Below, one piece after another: positions 43,903 through 53,002 of a DNA stretch of 64,000 nt. The notes beneath the pieces were generated by a model. The model saw only the letters and a list, made by a program, of their open reading frames with translations. It had not been told where the DNA came from and searched no databases. Source of the DNA: Acetobacter sp. UBA5411 (GTDB lineage: Bacteria; Pseudomonadota; Alphaproteobacteria; Acetobacterales; Acetobacteraceae); the NCBI RefSeq assembly GCF_002409645.1, contig NZ_DHNR01000005.1:199399-263398 (forward strand). Reading direction: 5' to 3'. How positions within the stretch are numbered: position 1 is the first letter of the stretch; every line of letters starts with the position of its first letter. The position numbers were made by a program, and so were the translations under genes.

Positions 43903-44247
43903 TACGTTCTGCCATCCATAAGGTTTGTCCCATGCTCCAGGAAGACAACAAGCCAGCCCGTCACAGGTTCATTCGTGGGAGGCATGAACGTCTGATTGAC
44001 CAGCAAATCACAACGAAAGCAATCCGCTGGAGGCTCGGGACAGCGTAAGTCTCTTTTCCCGTGAAAGTTTTTTCAGGCTCATATGCCGTGTTTTGTATTA
44101 TTTTTTACATACAAAACATAGAGTTACAGGAGGCAAGCTCATGTCCGACCATAATTACGGGCTACCCCCGCTTGCTGACTAACCATATAAGGGCCGCTAT
44201 CTGCGGCTACCCAGTCGTTTCGGCCCATTGAGACCACCGAGGAAATC
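43903..44247. other. Divergent region between zwf and gapR
   Basis: No gene supported. Near gapR a stem GGGCCG (44191-44196) / CGGCCC (44221-44226) encloses a smaller GCCG/CGGC hairpin, ending 22 bases before the gapR start. GAGGAAATC supplies the gapR ribosome site. Confidence 0.5.
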
Positions 44248-44559
44248 ATGTCTGACGTCCCTTTTGATATTGATGACGATGCCGCCGCCAGCCGCGCCCG
44301 CCAGGCAGCTGATCCGGAATCGAATGTCGGTGGTATTGCCGCCGATCGCCTGCGGAGCATAATTGAACGGGTGGAGCGTCTTGAAGAGGAGCGCAAAGCG
44401 CTCGCCGGCGATATTAAAGATATTTTCAGCGAGGCAAAATCTGCGGGTTTTGATGTTGCCACAATCAAGCAGATTCTGCGCCTGAGGAAGAAAGAGCCTT
44501 CCGAGATTGAGGAGCAGGAAACACTGCTTGATATCTACAAAAGAGCACTTGGAATGTAA
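44248..44559 (+). CDS. gapR: GapR-family (DUF2312) nucleoid-associated protein
   Basis: 103 residues. After an acidic N-terminus, the conserved DUF2312 core runs from AADRLRSIIERVERLEEERKALAGDIKDIF to the GFDVATIKQILRLRKK helix and ends LDIYKRALGM. These match Caulobacter GapR, which forms a tetrameric clamp on overtwisted, AT-rich DNA ahead of replication and transcription forks and stimulates topoisomerases. A good ribosome site (GAGGAA) precedes the ATG. The gene is followed by one of the most AT-rich stretches in the window. Confidence 0.92.
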   Translation: MSDVPFDIDDDAAASRARQAADPESNVGGIAADRLRSIIERVERLEEERKALAGDIKDIFSEAKSAGFDVATIKQILRLRKKEPSEIEEQETLLDIYKRALGM

Positions 44560-44847
44560 TTCAGGTTCTTTTTCGTAATAAAAGCCTCCTGCGCTTATAA
44601 TTTTTAAATTCAAGCGTAGGAGATTATACTTATATAAAAATTATATTTTATAAAATATTGTAAGTATTTTTAAATTATTGGCCATGACAAAAATTGTCTT
44701 ACATGCCTCACAAGATCTCCTCAAAGATTTCAGCAAGCAAAAGCCCTACAGATAAGTGTCGTTAAATTCGGCTTATCTATTTAACTCGTTATTAATAAAT
44801 GTTTCGTTATTTAGATAAGGATCAAATTTTTACACAGTGATGCAGGC
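44560..44847. other. AT-rich region with AGATAAG repeats
   Basis: No gene. AGATAAG occurs at 44750-44756, inverted at 44772-44778, and direct at 44813-44819. The last two form arms CTTATCTA/TAGATAAG plus TAAC/GTTA across a TT/TT internal loop (44772-44819). Possible operator or RNA hairpin for the small gene after it. Confidence 0.5.
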
Positions 44848-45057
44848 ATGATTCCGTCCAAACACACGCTTCCGCTAACAATGTGGGGACCAGCAGCCCG
44901 CCAGGACACGTCTATCGAGTTTCTGGCGCAATCAAATTCTCCAGTGAGAGAACACCCACGCTCATCAGCCTTTAAGGGCATAGCTGTAGGTGCCGCTTTC
45001 TGTGTACCCTTTTGGGCTGGCGTCATATGGTTTATGGCTGATCACTTCTCTTCATAA
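44848..45057 (+). CDS. Tiny single-pass membrane protein, unknown function
   Basis: 69 residues: about 40 hydrophilic residues, then one hydrophobic segment (about 43-64, GIAVGAAFCVPFWAGVIWFMADHF) near the C-terminus. A GCAGG stands before the ATG. The frame lies alone between gapR and the exopolysaccharide cluster, with an inverted-repeat array just upstream (44750-44819) and a large hairpin downstream (45152-45190), which supports a real short transcript. I do not recognise the family; a spurious frame remains possible. Confidence 0.45.
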   Translation: MIPSKHTLPLTMWGPAARQDTSIEFLAQSNSPVREHPRSSAFKGIAVGAAFCVPFWAGVIWFMADHFSS

Positions 45058-45151
45058 AACCTGCCGCTACTTCTTGTAATACGGACGCGCTTTAATCCTT
45101 GGACTTGAAGGACAGGTAGCGGTATCGCTCCACTTGCTTGCATCTTTTACA

Positions 45152-45190
45152 AAACAAAACCATCGAATGAATGATTCAATGGTTTTGTTT
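45152..45190. terminator. Long hairpin between the small membrane gene and wza
   Basis: Perfect 12-base arms AAACAAAACCAT (45152-45163) and ATGGTTTTGTTT (45179-45190), extended inside by GAAT/ATTC across one mismatch, with a 5-base loop. It lies between convergent genes and ends in a T-rich arm, so a bidirectional terminator is likely though the stem is AT-rich. Confidence 0.55.
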
Positions 45191-45250
45191 CAAGCACTAT
45201 CCTCATTTATTACATGAGGAACGATTCATGAACGGTTTTTCTGAAAAGTT

Positions 45251-45826
45251 TTAGAAAAACCGTTCATAGATTGTAATGACATCCCCCGGAGCGAGATAAG
45301 TCTCTTCAGAAATTTTACCCTTCATCGGGCGACCATCCGGCGTTCCTTCTGTTCGGACCACACTTGCCGGATTTTTTATGGCTCGATAGGTATATCCCCC
45401 AGCAAGGGCCACGACTGTCTCCATGGTCATTCCGGGAAGATAGTTATACTGACCGGGTTTCTGTACCTCTCCAAGAACAAATACCGGCCTGTATTGAGCC
45501 ACCTCTACTGAAACACTTGGTTTGTGCAATAGACCACGCGTTCCCAGTTGATTGCCAAGAAACGCAGCAAAATCTGATGGTGTCTGACCTGCTGCTGTAA
45601 CAGTTCCCAATAAAGGAAACGCAATCGTGCCCGCATCACTGACAGAAAAAGAATTACTCAATTGAGGGTCATTATATGTCAGAACCCGGATCTGATCCCC
45701 GGCTCCCAGATGATAGGGACCAGTCACCGGAGGGATCGGTTTTAATCCATGCGTTGGAGAACATGCGGCCAGAAGCAGGCCAGATATGCCGACCACCACA
45801 AAGCGCTGTATGAGACTTATCGACAT
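45251..45826 (-). CDS. gumB: Outer membrane polysaccharide export lipoprotein (GumB/Wza type)
   Basis: 191 residues from the ATG at 45826 (MSISLIQRFVV...), chosen because it gives a compact lipoprotein signal with Cys22 (LLAAC); the frame is open for 15 more codons. The Poly_export domain follows (YHLGAGDQIRVLTYNDPQLSNSF near residue 40), then an SLBB-like repeat (PVFVLGEVQKPGQYNYLPGMT). It is short, like GumB, and lacks the long C-terminal part of E. coli Wza. It should form the outer membrane channel for the polymer made by this cluster. It is the last gene of the minus-strand run from gumD. Confidence 0.9.
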   Translation of the reverse strand: MSISLIQRFVVVGISGLLLAACSPTHGLKPIPPVTGPYHLGAGDQIRVLTYNDPQLSNSFSVSDAGTIAFPLLGTVTAAGQTPSDFAAFLGNQLGTRGLLHKPSVSVEVAQYRPVFVLGEVQKPGQYNYLPGMTMETVVALAGGYTYRAIKNPASVVRTEGTPDGRPMKGKISEETYLAPGDVITIYERFF

Positions 45827-45889
45827 TCTGTAATCGCACTCCATTGCCGAGAAAAGAAAGAAGTAAAGCAAACCGACCGTGGCGATCGA

Positions 45890-47254
45890 TCAACGTGCAA
45901 ACGCCACACCAAACGTTATGGAATTATTTGTGAATGTGGCATGAGAAAAACCGTTATCGAGTACGGCGGGCACGCCATGCTTTGTGTAACTGGAAGTATG
46001 ACTATAATTCAAAGTGAATTTAATATCGCGCGTGAATTGCCAATCTAATGCAGCCCTGAAGCCAATCTGATTTTGTTGGCGTGACCTGGTTCCCGCAGTA
46101 GATGACCGGGAATCTGTGCGCGCATACGACACGCCTCCATGGAAAAACACATCCTTTCTCAACTCACGATCCCAAACAATTTGCGCACTTGACATAACCT
46201 GATTACGTGAAAAAGGAGAAGTCGGATCAAACAACCCTCTCTGACCAGAAAATGTCAAGGTATTCAGTTTATCCGGCATCCATAATATCTGCGCTTCTGC
46301 TGTTGGCGTCGTAACAGGGTTACCCCCGCCTCTTATAAAACGACGGGTTTCTCCTCCAGCCAACAAACGATACTGCAGGACAGGATCAGCACGAAGATCA
46401 ATACCTACAAAACCGCCTCCACTGACATAATCACTTGATAATTGTCCAGTTCGGGGAGTGAATTGAGCTTCGGCGCCTTTCAGGACTGCTATCAACGCAT
46501 TACCTTTAGAGATTTCGAAACGTCCCTGAAGTGCCTGCATTTCAAGTTGATGGCTTAATGCACCCATATTACGCGAAGCTGCCGGTAAAGCCCCCTGACT
46601 TTGACCAAAAGAAAAATTGTCGTACGATGCTGTGGGAATAAGAGCAAAACGTGTCCAGTTTTTACGGTAACTCATCCGCACGTCGTCTGTGGTATAAGGT
46701 ACAGGATAGCCAACCCCGAAGTTACCAAGATCCGTTGCAGATAGATGTCGCAAAGAATGAGAATATCCGAGAGACAATGTGTCACGACGAAGGTTGAGCA
46801 TACCTCCCACAGCAGCAGACCAGTCTGTGTAATTAGCAGCACTTAATGACGGATAAGCCTGATTTGTTACAGACATGGACGCTCCAATAGCATGTCTGGA
46901 CCAATTCGAATTCACTCCCAGTCCGGCCGAAGTAACGAGCGAAGCGCTAGAGGTATGATGGACACCCAAAATACTCGTTCTATAGCCGAACTGTTGAGAT
47001 GCCGTAGGCTTAAGGATATAAGCTCCAACAGGAATACCAGTGTGTTTATTCTGTACAATTTCTCTCAGAGAAACACTCCCGGTTGAATCTGCAGAGTAAC
47101 CAGGCAATTCACTTGGGAAGTATTGCTGAGCAAGCTGAGCCCGTGCAACTGGAACATACAAAACAGCCCATACTGCCATAGAAAACAACAGTATATTAAA
47201 TAAAAACCCTATTTTCCTTTTGTTTTCATTTCGGCATTGAGGTTTGAAAATCAT
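45890..47254 (-). CDS. Outer membrane beta-barrel protein of the exopolysaccharide locus
   Basis: 454 residues. A signal peptide (about 15-40) ends near VARAQ. The rest is many short amphipathic strands rich in Tyr, Ser, Asn and Gly. It resembles the 'putative beta-barrel porin 2' (BBP2_2) family often found in exopolysaccharide clusters. The end FGVAFAR lacks the usual terminal aromatic; Arg is last. It lies 2 bases after a glycosyltransferase gene and 63 bases before gumB. A role in polymer export or attachment is inferred. The N-terminal signal is long and basic. Confidence 0.72.
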   Translation of the reverse strand: MIFKPQCRNENKRKIGFLFNILLFSMAVWAVLYVPVARAQLAQQYFPSELPGYSADSTGSVSLREIVQNKHTGIPVGAYILKPTASQQFGYRTSILGVHHTSSASLVTSAGLGVNSNWSRHAIGASMSVTNQAYPSLSAANYTDWSAAVGGMLNLRRDTLSLGYSHSLRHLSATDLGNFGVGYPVPYTTDDVRMSYRKNWTRFALIPTASYDNFSFGQSQGALPAASRNMGALSHQLEMQALQGRFEISKGNALIAVLKGAEAQFTPRTGQLSSDYVSGGGFVGIDLRADPVLQYRLLAGGETRRFIRGGGNPVTTPTAEAQILWMPDKLNTLTFSGQRGLFDPTSPFSRNQVMSSAQIVWDRELRKDVFFHGGVSYARTDSRSSTAGTRSRQQNQIGFRAALDWQFTRDIKFTLNYSHTSSYTKHGVPAVLDNGFSHATFTNNSITFGVAFAR

Positions 47255-47256
47255 AT

Positions 47257-48390
47257 TCAGGATACACGTTCAGACGAAATCATTGGCACATGCAAAATCT
47301 CAGCGTACACATCTACATACCGCCGAGCCACATCCTTCCAATCGTAACTTCGAGCACCTGAAATAGCAAAAGCTCTTGCATCCGCCATGGTTTTAAAATC
47401 AGTTTGCCTAGCTTCCATTTTAGCAGCCAAGCCTGCCATATCATTTTCTTCCAGCAACAGCCCTGCCCCCGTCTTGCCAACCAAACGACGAAAGGGAGCT
47501 ATCCCACTAAGAACCGGAACAAGACCAGCCGACATGGCTTCCACTGCGGCCAGACCAAATCCTTCATGATCTGAAAAGCTCGTAAACCAACTGGCGGAAG
47601 CAAGAGCAGCACGCAACTCTTCATCGGAAGGCTCTGAGATAAACTCTACGGCGTCTTGCACGCCGACACGTTTCGCAATTTTTTCCAGATCTGAAACAGA
47701 CTGTTCCGCAGGTCTTCCAGCGATAATCAGCTTCCATTCCGAATTCTGTTTTTTCAATTCAGCCAGAAGATCAAACAAACGATCAAGACGTTTATGTGGC
47801 GAAAATCTCCCAAAGCTTATCAGTGTCCGAACAGGTGTCTTTGAAGCCGCATCAGAGAACTTCGACTGATTGATCCCATTCTCAATGGTAATCAGACGAC
47901 CTTTTGCCACTTCAGCAAAAATATCCGCATCATTCTGACTGCAGGCGACAACCTTCTCATATGCTGCGATGCTTGCCCGTGTCAGCGTTGCGAACCATAG
48001 CTTCTTGAGCTTTGCATAAGCACCACTATGGAAAAAACCACCATGCGTAGAAACAACAAGAGGCTTTCTGACCAGAAACTTTGTCAGTGCAAAGAAATCA
48101 AAGAAGAAATCGATTGCATGCACATGAATGAGGTCTGCTCCCCCAATATGTGCAATCACGCTGGGAGCCAGCGGATACCGGGTAGATCCACACCAAGGAA
48201 CCCGCGTGACCGGAATACCCTGTATGGATTCACGAGGTGGCAACACCCCTTCCCTGTTAAACACTGTGTTCAGTGTGATGACCTGAGCATCAATGCCCAT
48301 AGCCCTTTGTTCAAAAGCAAGGCTCAGAACAGAATCTTCCAGCCCTCCCACTGAGGGACTGAACTGTCTCACAACATGAATGATTTTCAC
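47257..48390 (-). CDS. GT4-family glycosyltransferase of the exopolysaccharide cluster
   Basis: 377 residues, GT-B fold. The start VVRQFSPSVGGLEDSVLSLA holds the acceptor-site glycine loop. The C-terminal half carries the nucleotide-sugar domain with SFGRFSPHKRLDRL, SWFTSFSDHEGFGLAAVEAMSAGLVPVL and the conserved E-x7-E pair in the EGFGLAAVE region. By analogy with xanthan and acetan assembly, where GumD and GumM build a cellobiosyl lipid, this could be the GumH/AceC-like alpha-mannosyltransferase acting third. That is inference from gene neighbourhood. It lies 13 bases after the chain-length protein gene. Confidence 0.87.
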   Translation of the reverse strand: MKIIHVVRQFSPSVGGLEDSVLSLAFEQRAMGIDAQVITLNTVFNREGVLPPRESIQGIPVTRVPWCGSTRYPLAPSVIAHIGGADLIHVHAIDFFFDFFALTKFLVRKPLVVSTHGGFFHSGAYAKLKKLWFATLTRASIAAYEKVVACSQNDADIFAEVAKGRLITIENGINQSKFSDAASKTPVRTLISFGRFSPHKRLDRLFDLLAELKKQNSEWKLIIAGRPAEQSVSDLEKIAKRVGVQDAVEFISEPSDEELRAALASASWFTSFSDHEGFGLAAVEAMSAGLVPVLSGIAPFRRLVGKTGAGLLLEENDMAGLAAKMEARQTDFKTMADARAFAISGARSYDWKDVARRYVDVYAEILHVPMISSERVS

Positions 48391-48403
48391 GCAGTAACGT
48401 CTT

Positions 48404-50611
48404 TCACGCCTGACGCCGATGGGCGATCAGTCGGGTTTCCTGTCGGGTCAACTGAGCACCGCAAAGAAGATTGAAGGAGCCGCTATCAGTACCTGTCACC
48501 ACAAAGCCTGACAGTCTGGCTCCATAAAGCCGTAGACGCTCAATACATGCAGCCGTTGTTTCCCGAGACGTGCGTCCCCAGCGACAGACAAAAAGCGTCT
48601 GATCCGCCACAGAAGCCATCGACAGACCTCCGGCTGTTACACCCAAAGGCGGTGTAACAAGAACGATCACACGATAAGAGCGGGAAAGATCACGAAACAG
48701 ATCCTGTAATTGTGAAATCTCGGCCCGGTCGAAGATATAGCCACGCGGCGTGCCGGCGGACATGACATCACAGCCTCGGCTCTGATCACGCACAATGACG
48801 TTCCGGGCTGCGACTTTTCCCTGCAGAACATCTGAAAGCCCAAGAGAACTACCTGCCTTGTTTCGATCAAGGCCAACGCGACGACTGAAATCGGTATCAA
48901 TGACCAAGGCCGTTTCGCCAGCTTCCTCTGTGGCTGCAGCGAGCCATGAAGCCAACGTCATCTTTCCATCGCCAGGTAGTGCCGAGGTTATGGCGACAAT
49001 CCTCGCATCGCCACTACGTGATCCACCACTGGCCATGGAAAGCTGAGCTCCCAGCTGCCTCACAGCTTCAGCGGGCATAGAGAATGGGTGGTCCCGCATA
49101 AGATCGACAGGAGATTTCTTCCGACCCGCCTGTATCCGGGGGAAAACAGCCAGCAAAGGCATGCCGCCAAAGCCCCTGAACTCATCCAGATCCGTAAAGC
49201 CCGAAGAAAAGAAAATCCGCAGCGCGACCGCACCAACGCCGCCGACAAGAGCGAGGACAATCACGCCCATCATCAGCTTTTTGCGATTGGGAAAAGTAGC
49301 CGTTGCCGGAACCGCTGCATGTGAGACAAACATGATGGGAGGCTGAAGAAGGGCGACGCGATCCGTCAGTTGCTTGGCCCGCTCAAGGAAAGCCTCGTAT
49401 ATGCTGCGTGCGCTTTGTGATTCCTGATCGAGAGTGCGGTATTCCGCCTGCGCCCCACTCTGCTTGCCTGACTGGACACGAAGACGATCAAGATCTGACG
49501 TCAATTGGTCAACATCAGCCCGTGCAGAAGCAAGTTCTCCATTAATCGAAAGGAGAGCTCTACGGGTGGCGGCGGCCAGATTCGCACGACTGCTGGCAAT
49601 CTGTTTATCAAAAGCAATAACGTCTGGATGATTGGGACCAAAAGAAGCGCTCTTCTGTGCCCTCTGGCTTTCTTCCTGCATCAACGCCGTCGCCGCCGCC
49701 ACTACAAGAGGCTGTTCACCCAGAGACAGAAGTGTCTGCGGATCACCACTCTGTATAGCAGCTTTCAAGGTAGACACCCGCGCTTGGGCAGCAGCGTAAC
49801 GCGTCTGCGCCTGCCCCAGACTAACAGCCATATCGGAGATTTGATGTTCGACAAGCGGTGACCCGCCCGTTGTGTTGACCAGAGCGTGCTGGACATTATA
49901 GGCGCTGGCAGCCCGCTCTGCTTCCAGCCAGCGCTGACGAAGCGCGGCAGTCCGGTCATCCAGCCATTCCGCTTCACGCTGCAAATCGCTCCGCTGCTGA
50001 TTCAACGCCAGCTTCTGGTAATTGGTGACAAACGCATTTGCCACGGCAGCCGCCCGTTCACCTGTATCGGCTTTTGCCGTCACCGTAAGAATACGGGATC
50101 TAGGCACCGGTTCCACCGTTACACTTGCCAGCAGACCGTCAATCTGCCGATCAATGACATCAGCGCTATTGCTTGCTGCCTCCGTCCCCGCTGCGCATCC
50201 CAGCCTGACACCATGTTCACACAGAAAATGATGCCAGTTATGCGATACCGGCGCAGGCGGCGGCGGAAGTTCTTTCAGAACCAGAGCGGCGACATCTCGT
50301 GAGGCAATCAACGCTGACTGTGTGGCAGGTTCATCATCTTCGATAGACTGGCTTGCATCTGATGACTGCGCCATCGGGTCCACAACATGCGTTGTAACAA
50401 CCACGGTTGCAGGGGCCATAAAAGAGCGCTTCAGAGACAGCACTGCCACTGTGCCCAGAAGAAAAATCCCCAAGGCGACAGTGCTGAACAGATAACGGTG
50501 CCGCCACCCCATCGAAAAATAACGCATCGTGAGGCCGTAAGCCCCCGCGGCTACCGGAGGAGGTTCAGCTCTTGGCTGCTCGAAAGTACAGTCCAGTGGT
50601 CGATCAAGCAT
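48404..50611 (-). CDS. Polysaccharide chain-length / BY-kinase-like protein with degenerate kinase motifs
   Basis: 735 residues. The Wzz domain has membrane segments near residues 39-60 and 450-470 around a long periplasmic coiled-coil region with LALNQQRSDLQREAEWLDDR and similar heptads. The cytoplasmic C-terminus (about 541-735) is BY-kinase-like but altered. The Walker A reads GDGKMT (547-552), with Met where Ser/Thr binds Mg. The Walker A' (VIDTDFS) keeps its aspartates. The Walker B position reads VIVLVTPP (647-654) without its aspartate. There is no C-terminal tyrosine cluster. It therefore probably controls polymer length and export with GumB but may not be an active kinase. Confidence 0.88.
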   Translation of the reverse strand: MLDRPLDCTFEQPRAEPPPVAAGAYGLTMRYFSMGWRHRYLFSTVALGIFLLGTVAVLSLKRSFMAPATVVVTTHVVDPMAQSSDASQSIEDDEPATQSALIASRDVAALVLKELPPPPAPVSHNWHHFLCEHGVRLGCAAGTEAASNSADVIDRQIDGLLASVTVEPVPRSRILTVTAKADTGERAAAVANAFVTNYQKLALNQQRSDLQREAEWLDDRTAALRQRWLEAERAASAYNVQHALVNTTGGSPLVEHQISDMAVSLGQAQTRYAAAQARVSTLKAAIQSGDPQTLLSLGEQPLVVAAATALMQEESQRAQKSASFGPNHPDVIAFDKQIASSRANLAAATRRALLSINGELASARADVDQLTSDLDRLRVQSGKQSGAQAEYRTLDQESQSARSIYEAFLERAKQLTDRVALLQPPIMFVSHAAVPATATFPNRKKLMMGVIVLALVGGVGAVALRIFFSSGFTDLDEFRGFGGMPLLAVFPRIQAGRKKSPVDLMRDHPFSMPAEAVRQLGAQLSMASGGSRSGDARIVAITSALPGDGKMTLASWLAAATEEAGETALVIDTDFSRRVGLDRNKAGSSLGLSDVLQGKVAARNVIVRDQSRGCDVMSAGTPRGYIFDRAEISQLQDLFRDLSRSYRVIVLVTPPLGVTAGGLSMASVADQTLFVCRWGRTSRETTAACIERLRLYGARLSGFVVTGTDSGSFNLLCGAQLTRQETRLIAHRRQA

Positions 50612-50667
50612 ACCAGAAGGATCCTACATCCAACAAAATTCTATCAGTGTTCTCACGTCTCCGTGGA

Positions 50668-51483
50668 TTACACCATTTTTTTACCAAGTAACGCAGACAA
50701 TCGCCACCACAGTACATACAGGCCAAAACGAGGTAGCCCCAGCAGATATCGACGCCACAGTCTTGTTGGCTCACGGCTCAGTCTGACTAGCCATTCAAGC
50801 CCCAGATTCGCAACCCATCTCGGAGGCCGCGATACACGTCCGGCAGCATGATCGACGAGAGCACCAGCCGTGATCGCCACCATTGGCGGAAGTCTGTCCC
50901 AATTATCCCACAACCATCGTTCCTGACGCGGCATGCCCATATTGAGCAGAAGTACCGATGGTTTGGCCGCTACAATCTTTGCGAGAACCGTCTCAGATTC
51001 CGGGCTGCCAGGAGTGGCGTCAAAAAAACCATGCTGAACACCGGCAGTCCGACAGCCATATTTCGCGGCAAAGGCTGCCGCGCCTTTTTCAGCAACTTCC
51101 TGCTCTCCGCCCAGCCAGAAAATATCTGCCTTCCCACCTAGGGCAGACAGCATGTTGCCAATCCATTCGGGTGGCGTTGTCCTGTGCAGATTCTTGCCCG
51201 TCAGGAACATTGATGCCAACTGGACACCGGCACCATCGCAAAACGCGATTTCAGCCTTATCAAAAAGCTCTCGGAGCCAAGGCTGCTTTTGAGAAAGCGT
51301 TACACAGTGGGCATTCGCATTGATAACTCTCGCCGCACCATTCTGCCTTACAGTTTCTATCAGACAGGCGACAATATCTTCACGAGGAATATCCATCAGG
51401 TTCAGCCCCATGACCCCGACGACTGGGTAATCATGGCCACAGAACCGTTTGTACTTTTCCTTGGGCATAACGTCAGAATGCAT
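50668..51483 (-). CDS. gumM: WecG/TagA/CpsF-family glycosyltransferase (GumM-like)
   Basis: 271 residues, GT26 family. Conserved parts are RVINANAHCVTLSQKQPWLRE, AEIAFCDGAGVQLAS and VLLLNMGMPRQERWLWDN. The C-terminus is basic and amphipathic, fitting membrane association. By analogy with xanthan GumM and acetan AceB it should add the second glucose to glucosyl-diphosphoundecaprenol made by the gumD product. The ATG overlaps the gumD stop by 11 bases; a second ATG 15 bases on lies after the stop and is the alternative. Confidence 0.9.
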   Translation of the reverse strand: MHSDVMPKEKYKRFCGHDYPVVGVMGLNLMDIPREDIVACLIETVRQNGAARVINANAHCVTLSQKQPWLRELFDKAEIAFCDGAGVQLASMFLTGKNLHRTTPPEWIGNMLSALGGKADIFWLGGEQEVAEKGAAAFAAKYGCRTAGVQHGFFDATPGSPESETVLAKIVAAKPSVLLLNMGMPRQERWLWDNWDRLPPMVAITAGALVDHAAGRVSRPPRWVANLGLEWLVRLSREPTRLWRRYLLGLPRFGLYVLWWRLSALLGKKMV

Positions 51484-53002
51484 GACGACTGAAGACCTCC
51501 CTGACGATGGTCAGAATCATGATCCTGAAATCAAAGACAAGAGACCAGCGGCGGATATAATCAAGATCGTAAGCCACCCTCTTTTTCAGGTCGTCAATCG
51601 TGACAAGCTCACCACGGGCACCATTGATCTGCGCCCAACCGGTGATGCCGGGTTTGACATGATAACGCAAAACATATTCGGCCAGAGCGTCATCCAGCAA
51701 CAGACCTCCGGCACGGGTGTGAGGCGCATGAGGTCTGGGGCCGACCAGCGACATTTCCCCCTTGAGCACATTCAGCAGTTGGGGAACCTCGTCAATACTC
51801 AGACGTCGCAACCATTTTCCGATACGCGTCACACGGGGATCGTCACGGCTTGTCTGACGTTCCGCCATAAAATCCGACATATGAGTATGCATGGAACGGA
51901 ACTTGTAGACCATGAACTCCCTGCCATTCTTTCCGATCCGGGGCTGTCGAAAGAAAACAGGGCCTTTCGAATCACACTTTATGGCAATCGCAACGCCGAT
52001 GAGAAACGGGAGGAGAAAGATGGAAACGCAGAGAGCCAGAATAAAATCGACGATCGCTTTCTCAATAAGCTGAACATCGGAAAGCGGCCGTCTCTGAATC
52101 ACAAAGACCGCATTCTCACCCAGAAATTCACAGGGAAGAACACGGTCAAAACCAGAGACGAGATGGGGCGTGACATAAATATCAGAAAGCACAGGTTTCA
52201 GACCAACCGCTACAGTACGAACCTTGGTTTCTGAATCACCCGTTTCCGGAAAAGCCAGAATGATCGCATGCAGCGCCTCCCGACGGCTCCTGTGAATCAG
52301 ATCATCAAGCGTTCCATCCAGTTTTCGATCAGCATCATAATGTGAATCATCATCGAATTGACCGAAGAGAGAATAGGCCTGTCCTGCATCTGAACACAGG
52401 CGGTTCACCAGATCCGTGGCCACAGCTCCCGTCCCCACAATAGCAACCCGACGGCGCAGCTTGGCCACGATGGAGGGCTGGTGCAGGCAGAATGTCAGCA
52501 CTGACCTTTCGACGGAAAGCGCAATACATACAAACAGCGCCCACACGGCAGCCATTTTCAGTGACGCGATCCCATCCGACAACAGAATGGCCGAGAAACA
52601 GACATACGCAATGCATGCAGCAAAAACGGGCGTAATCAGATAACGAATCTGCGCTTTGGCGCGCCTGATTTTTGGAAAGGCAAGCAGCTTTGACTTTTTT
52701 GGAAAAAGACAGAAAACTACAACAGCGACCAAACTAGCCGCCTCCACGCCCCTTTCTCCAGAATGAGCAAAAGGGCTCTGCTCAAACCAGTCTGCAACCA
52801 GCGTTCCGGCAGCGACGGAAATGGCATCCAGACAGCGGACGACCATCGCCAGAACACTGTGCAGATAAGGGTAAGGCTCCCTCAATAATTGGCGTATAGC
52901 CGGAGTCTGCACCAATGGCTGAGTCTCCTCAAAGCCAGAGGCCGCATAACCTGAGTCCACAACCAAGCGCCGGTCACTCATCAGCATCCACTCTCCCGAC
53001 AC
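51473..53002 (-). CDS. gumD: Undecaprenyl-phosphate glucose phosphotransferase (GumD-like)
   Basis: 509 residues. Four membrane segments and a CoA-binding-like middle domain (RRVAIVGTGAVATDLVNRL near 185) precede a fifth membrane segment and the bacterial sugar transferase domain. That domain shows KCDSKGPVFFRQPRIGKNG, VYKFRSMHTHMSD and IDEVPQLLNVLKGEMSLVGPRPH. It moves glucose 1-phosphate from UDP-glucose to undecaprenyl phosphate, the first step of acetan/xanthan-like polymer synthesis. It is the first gene of the minus-strand cluster, after a 336-base gap that holds leader hairpins. Confidence 0.93.
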   Translation of the reverse strand: MSGEWMLMSDRRLVVDSGYAASGFEETQPLVQTPAIRQLLREPYPYLHSVLAMVVRCLDAISVAAGTLVADWFEQSPFAHSGERGVEAASLVAVVVFCLFPKKSKLLAFPKIRRAKAQIRYLITPVFAACIAYVCFSAILLSDGIASLKMAAVWALFVCIALSVERSVLTFCLHQPSIVAKLRRRVAIVGTGAVATDLVNRLCSDAGQAYSLFGQFDDDSHYDADRKLDGTLDDLIHRSRREALHAIILAFPETGDSETKVRTVAVGLKPVLSDIYVTPHLVSGFDRVLPCEFLGENAVFVIQRRPLSDVQLIEKAIVDFILALCVSIFLLPFLIGVAIAIKCDSKGPVFFRQPRIGKNGREFMVYKFRSMHTHMSDFMAERQTSRDDPRVTRIGKWLRRLSIDEVPQLLNVLKGEMSLVGPRPHAPHTRAGGLLLDDALAEYVLRYHVKPGITGWAQINGARGELVTIDDLKKRVAYDLDYIRRWSLVFDFRIMILTIVREVFSRHAF

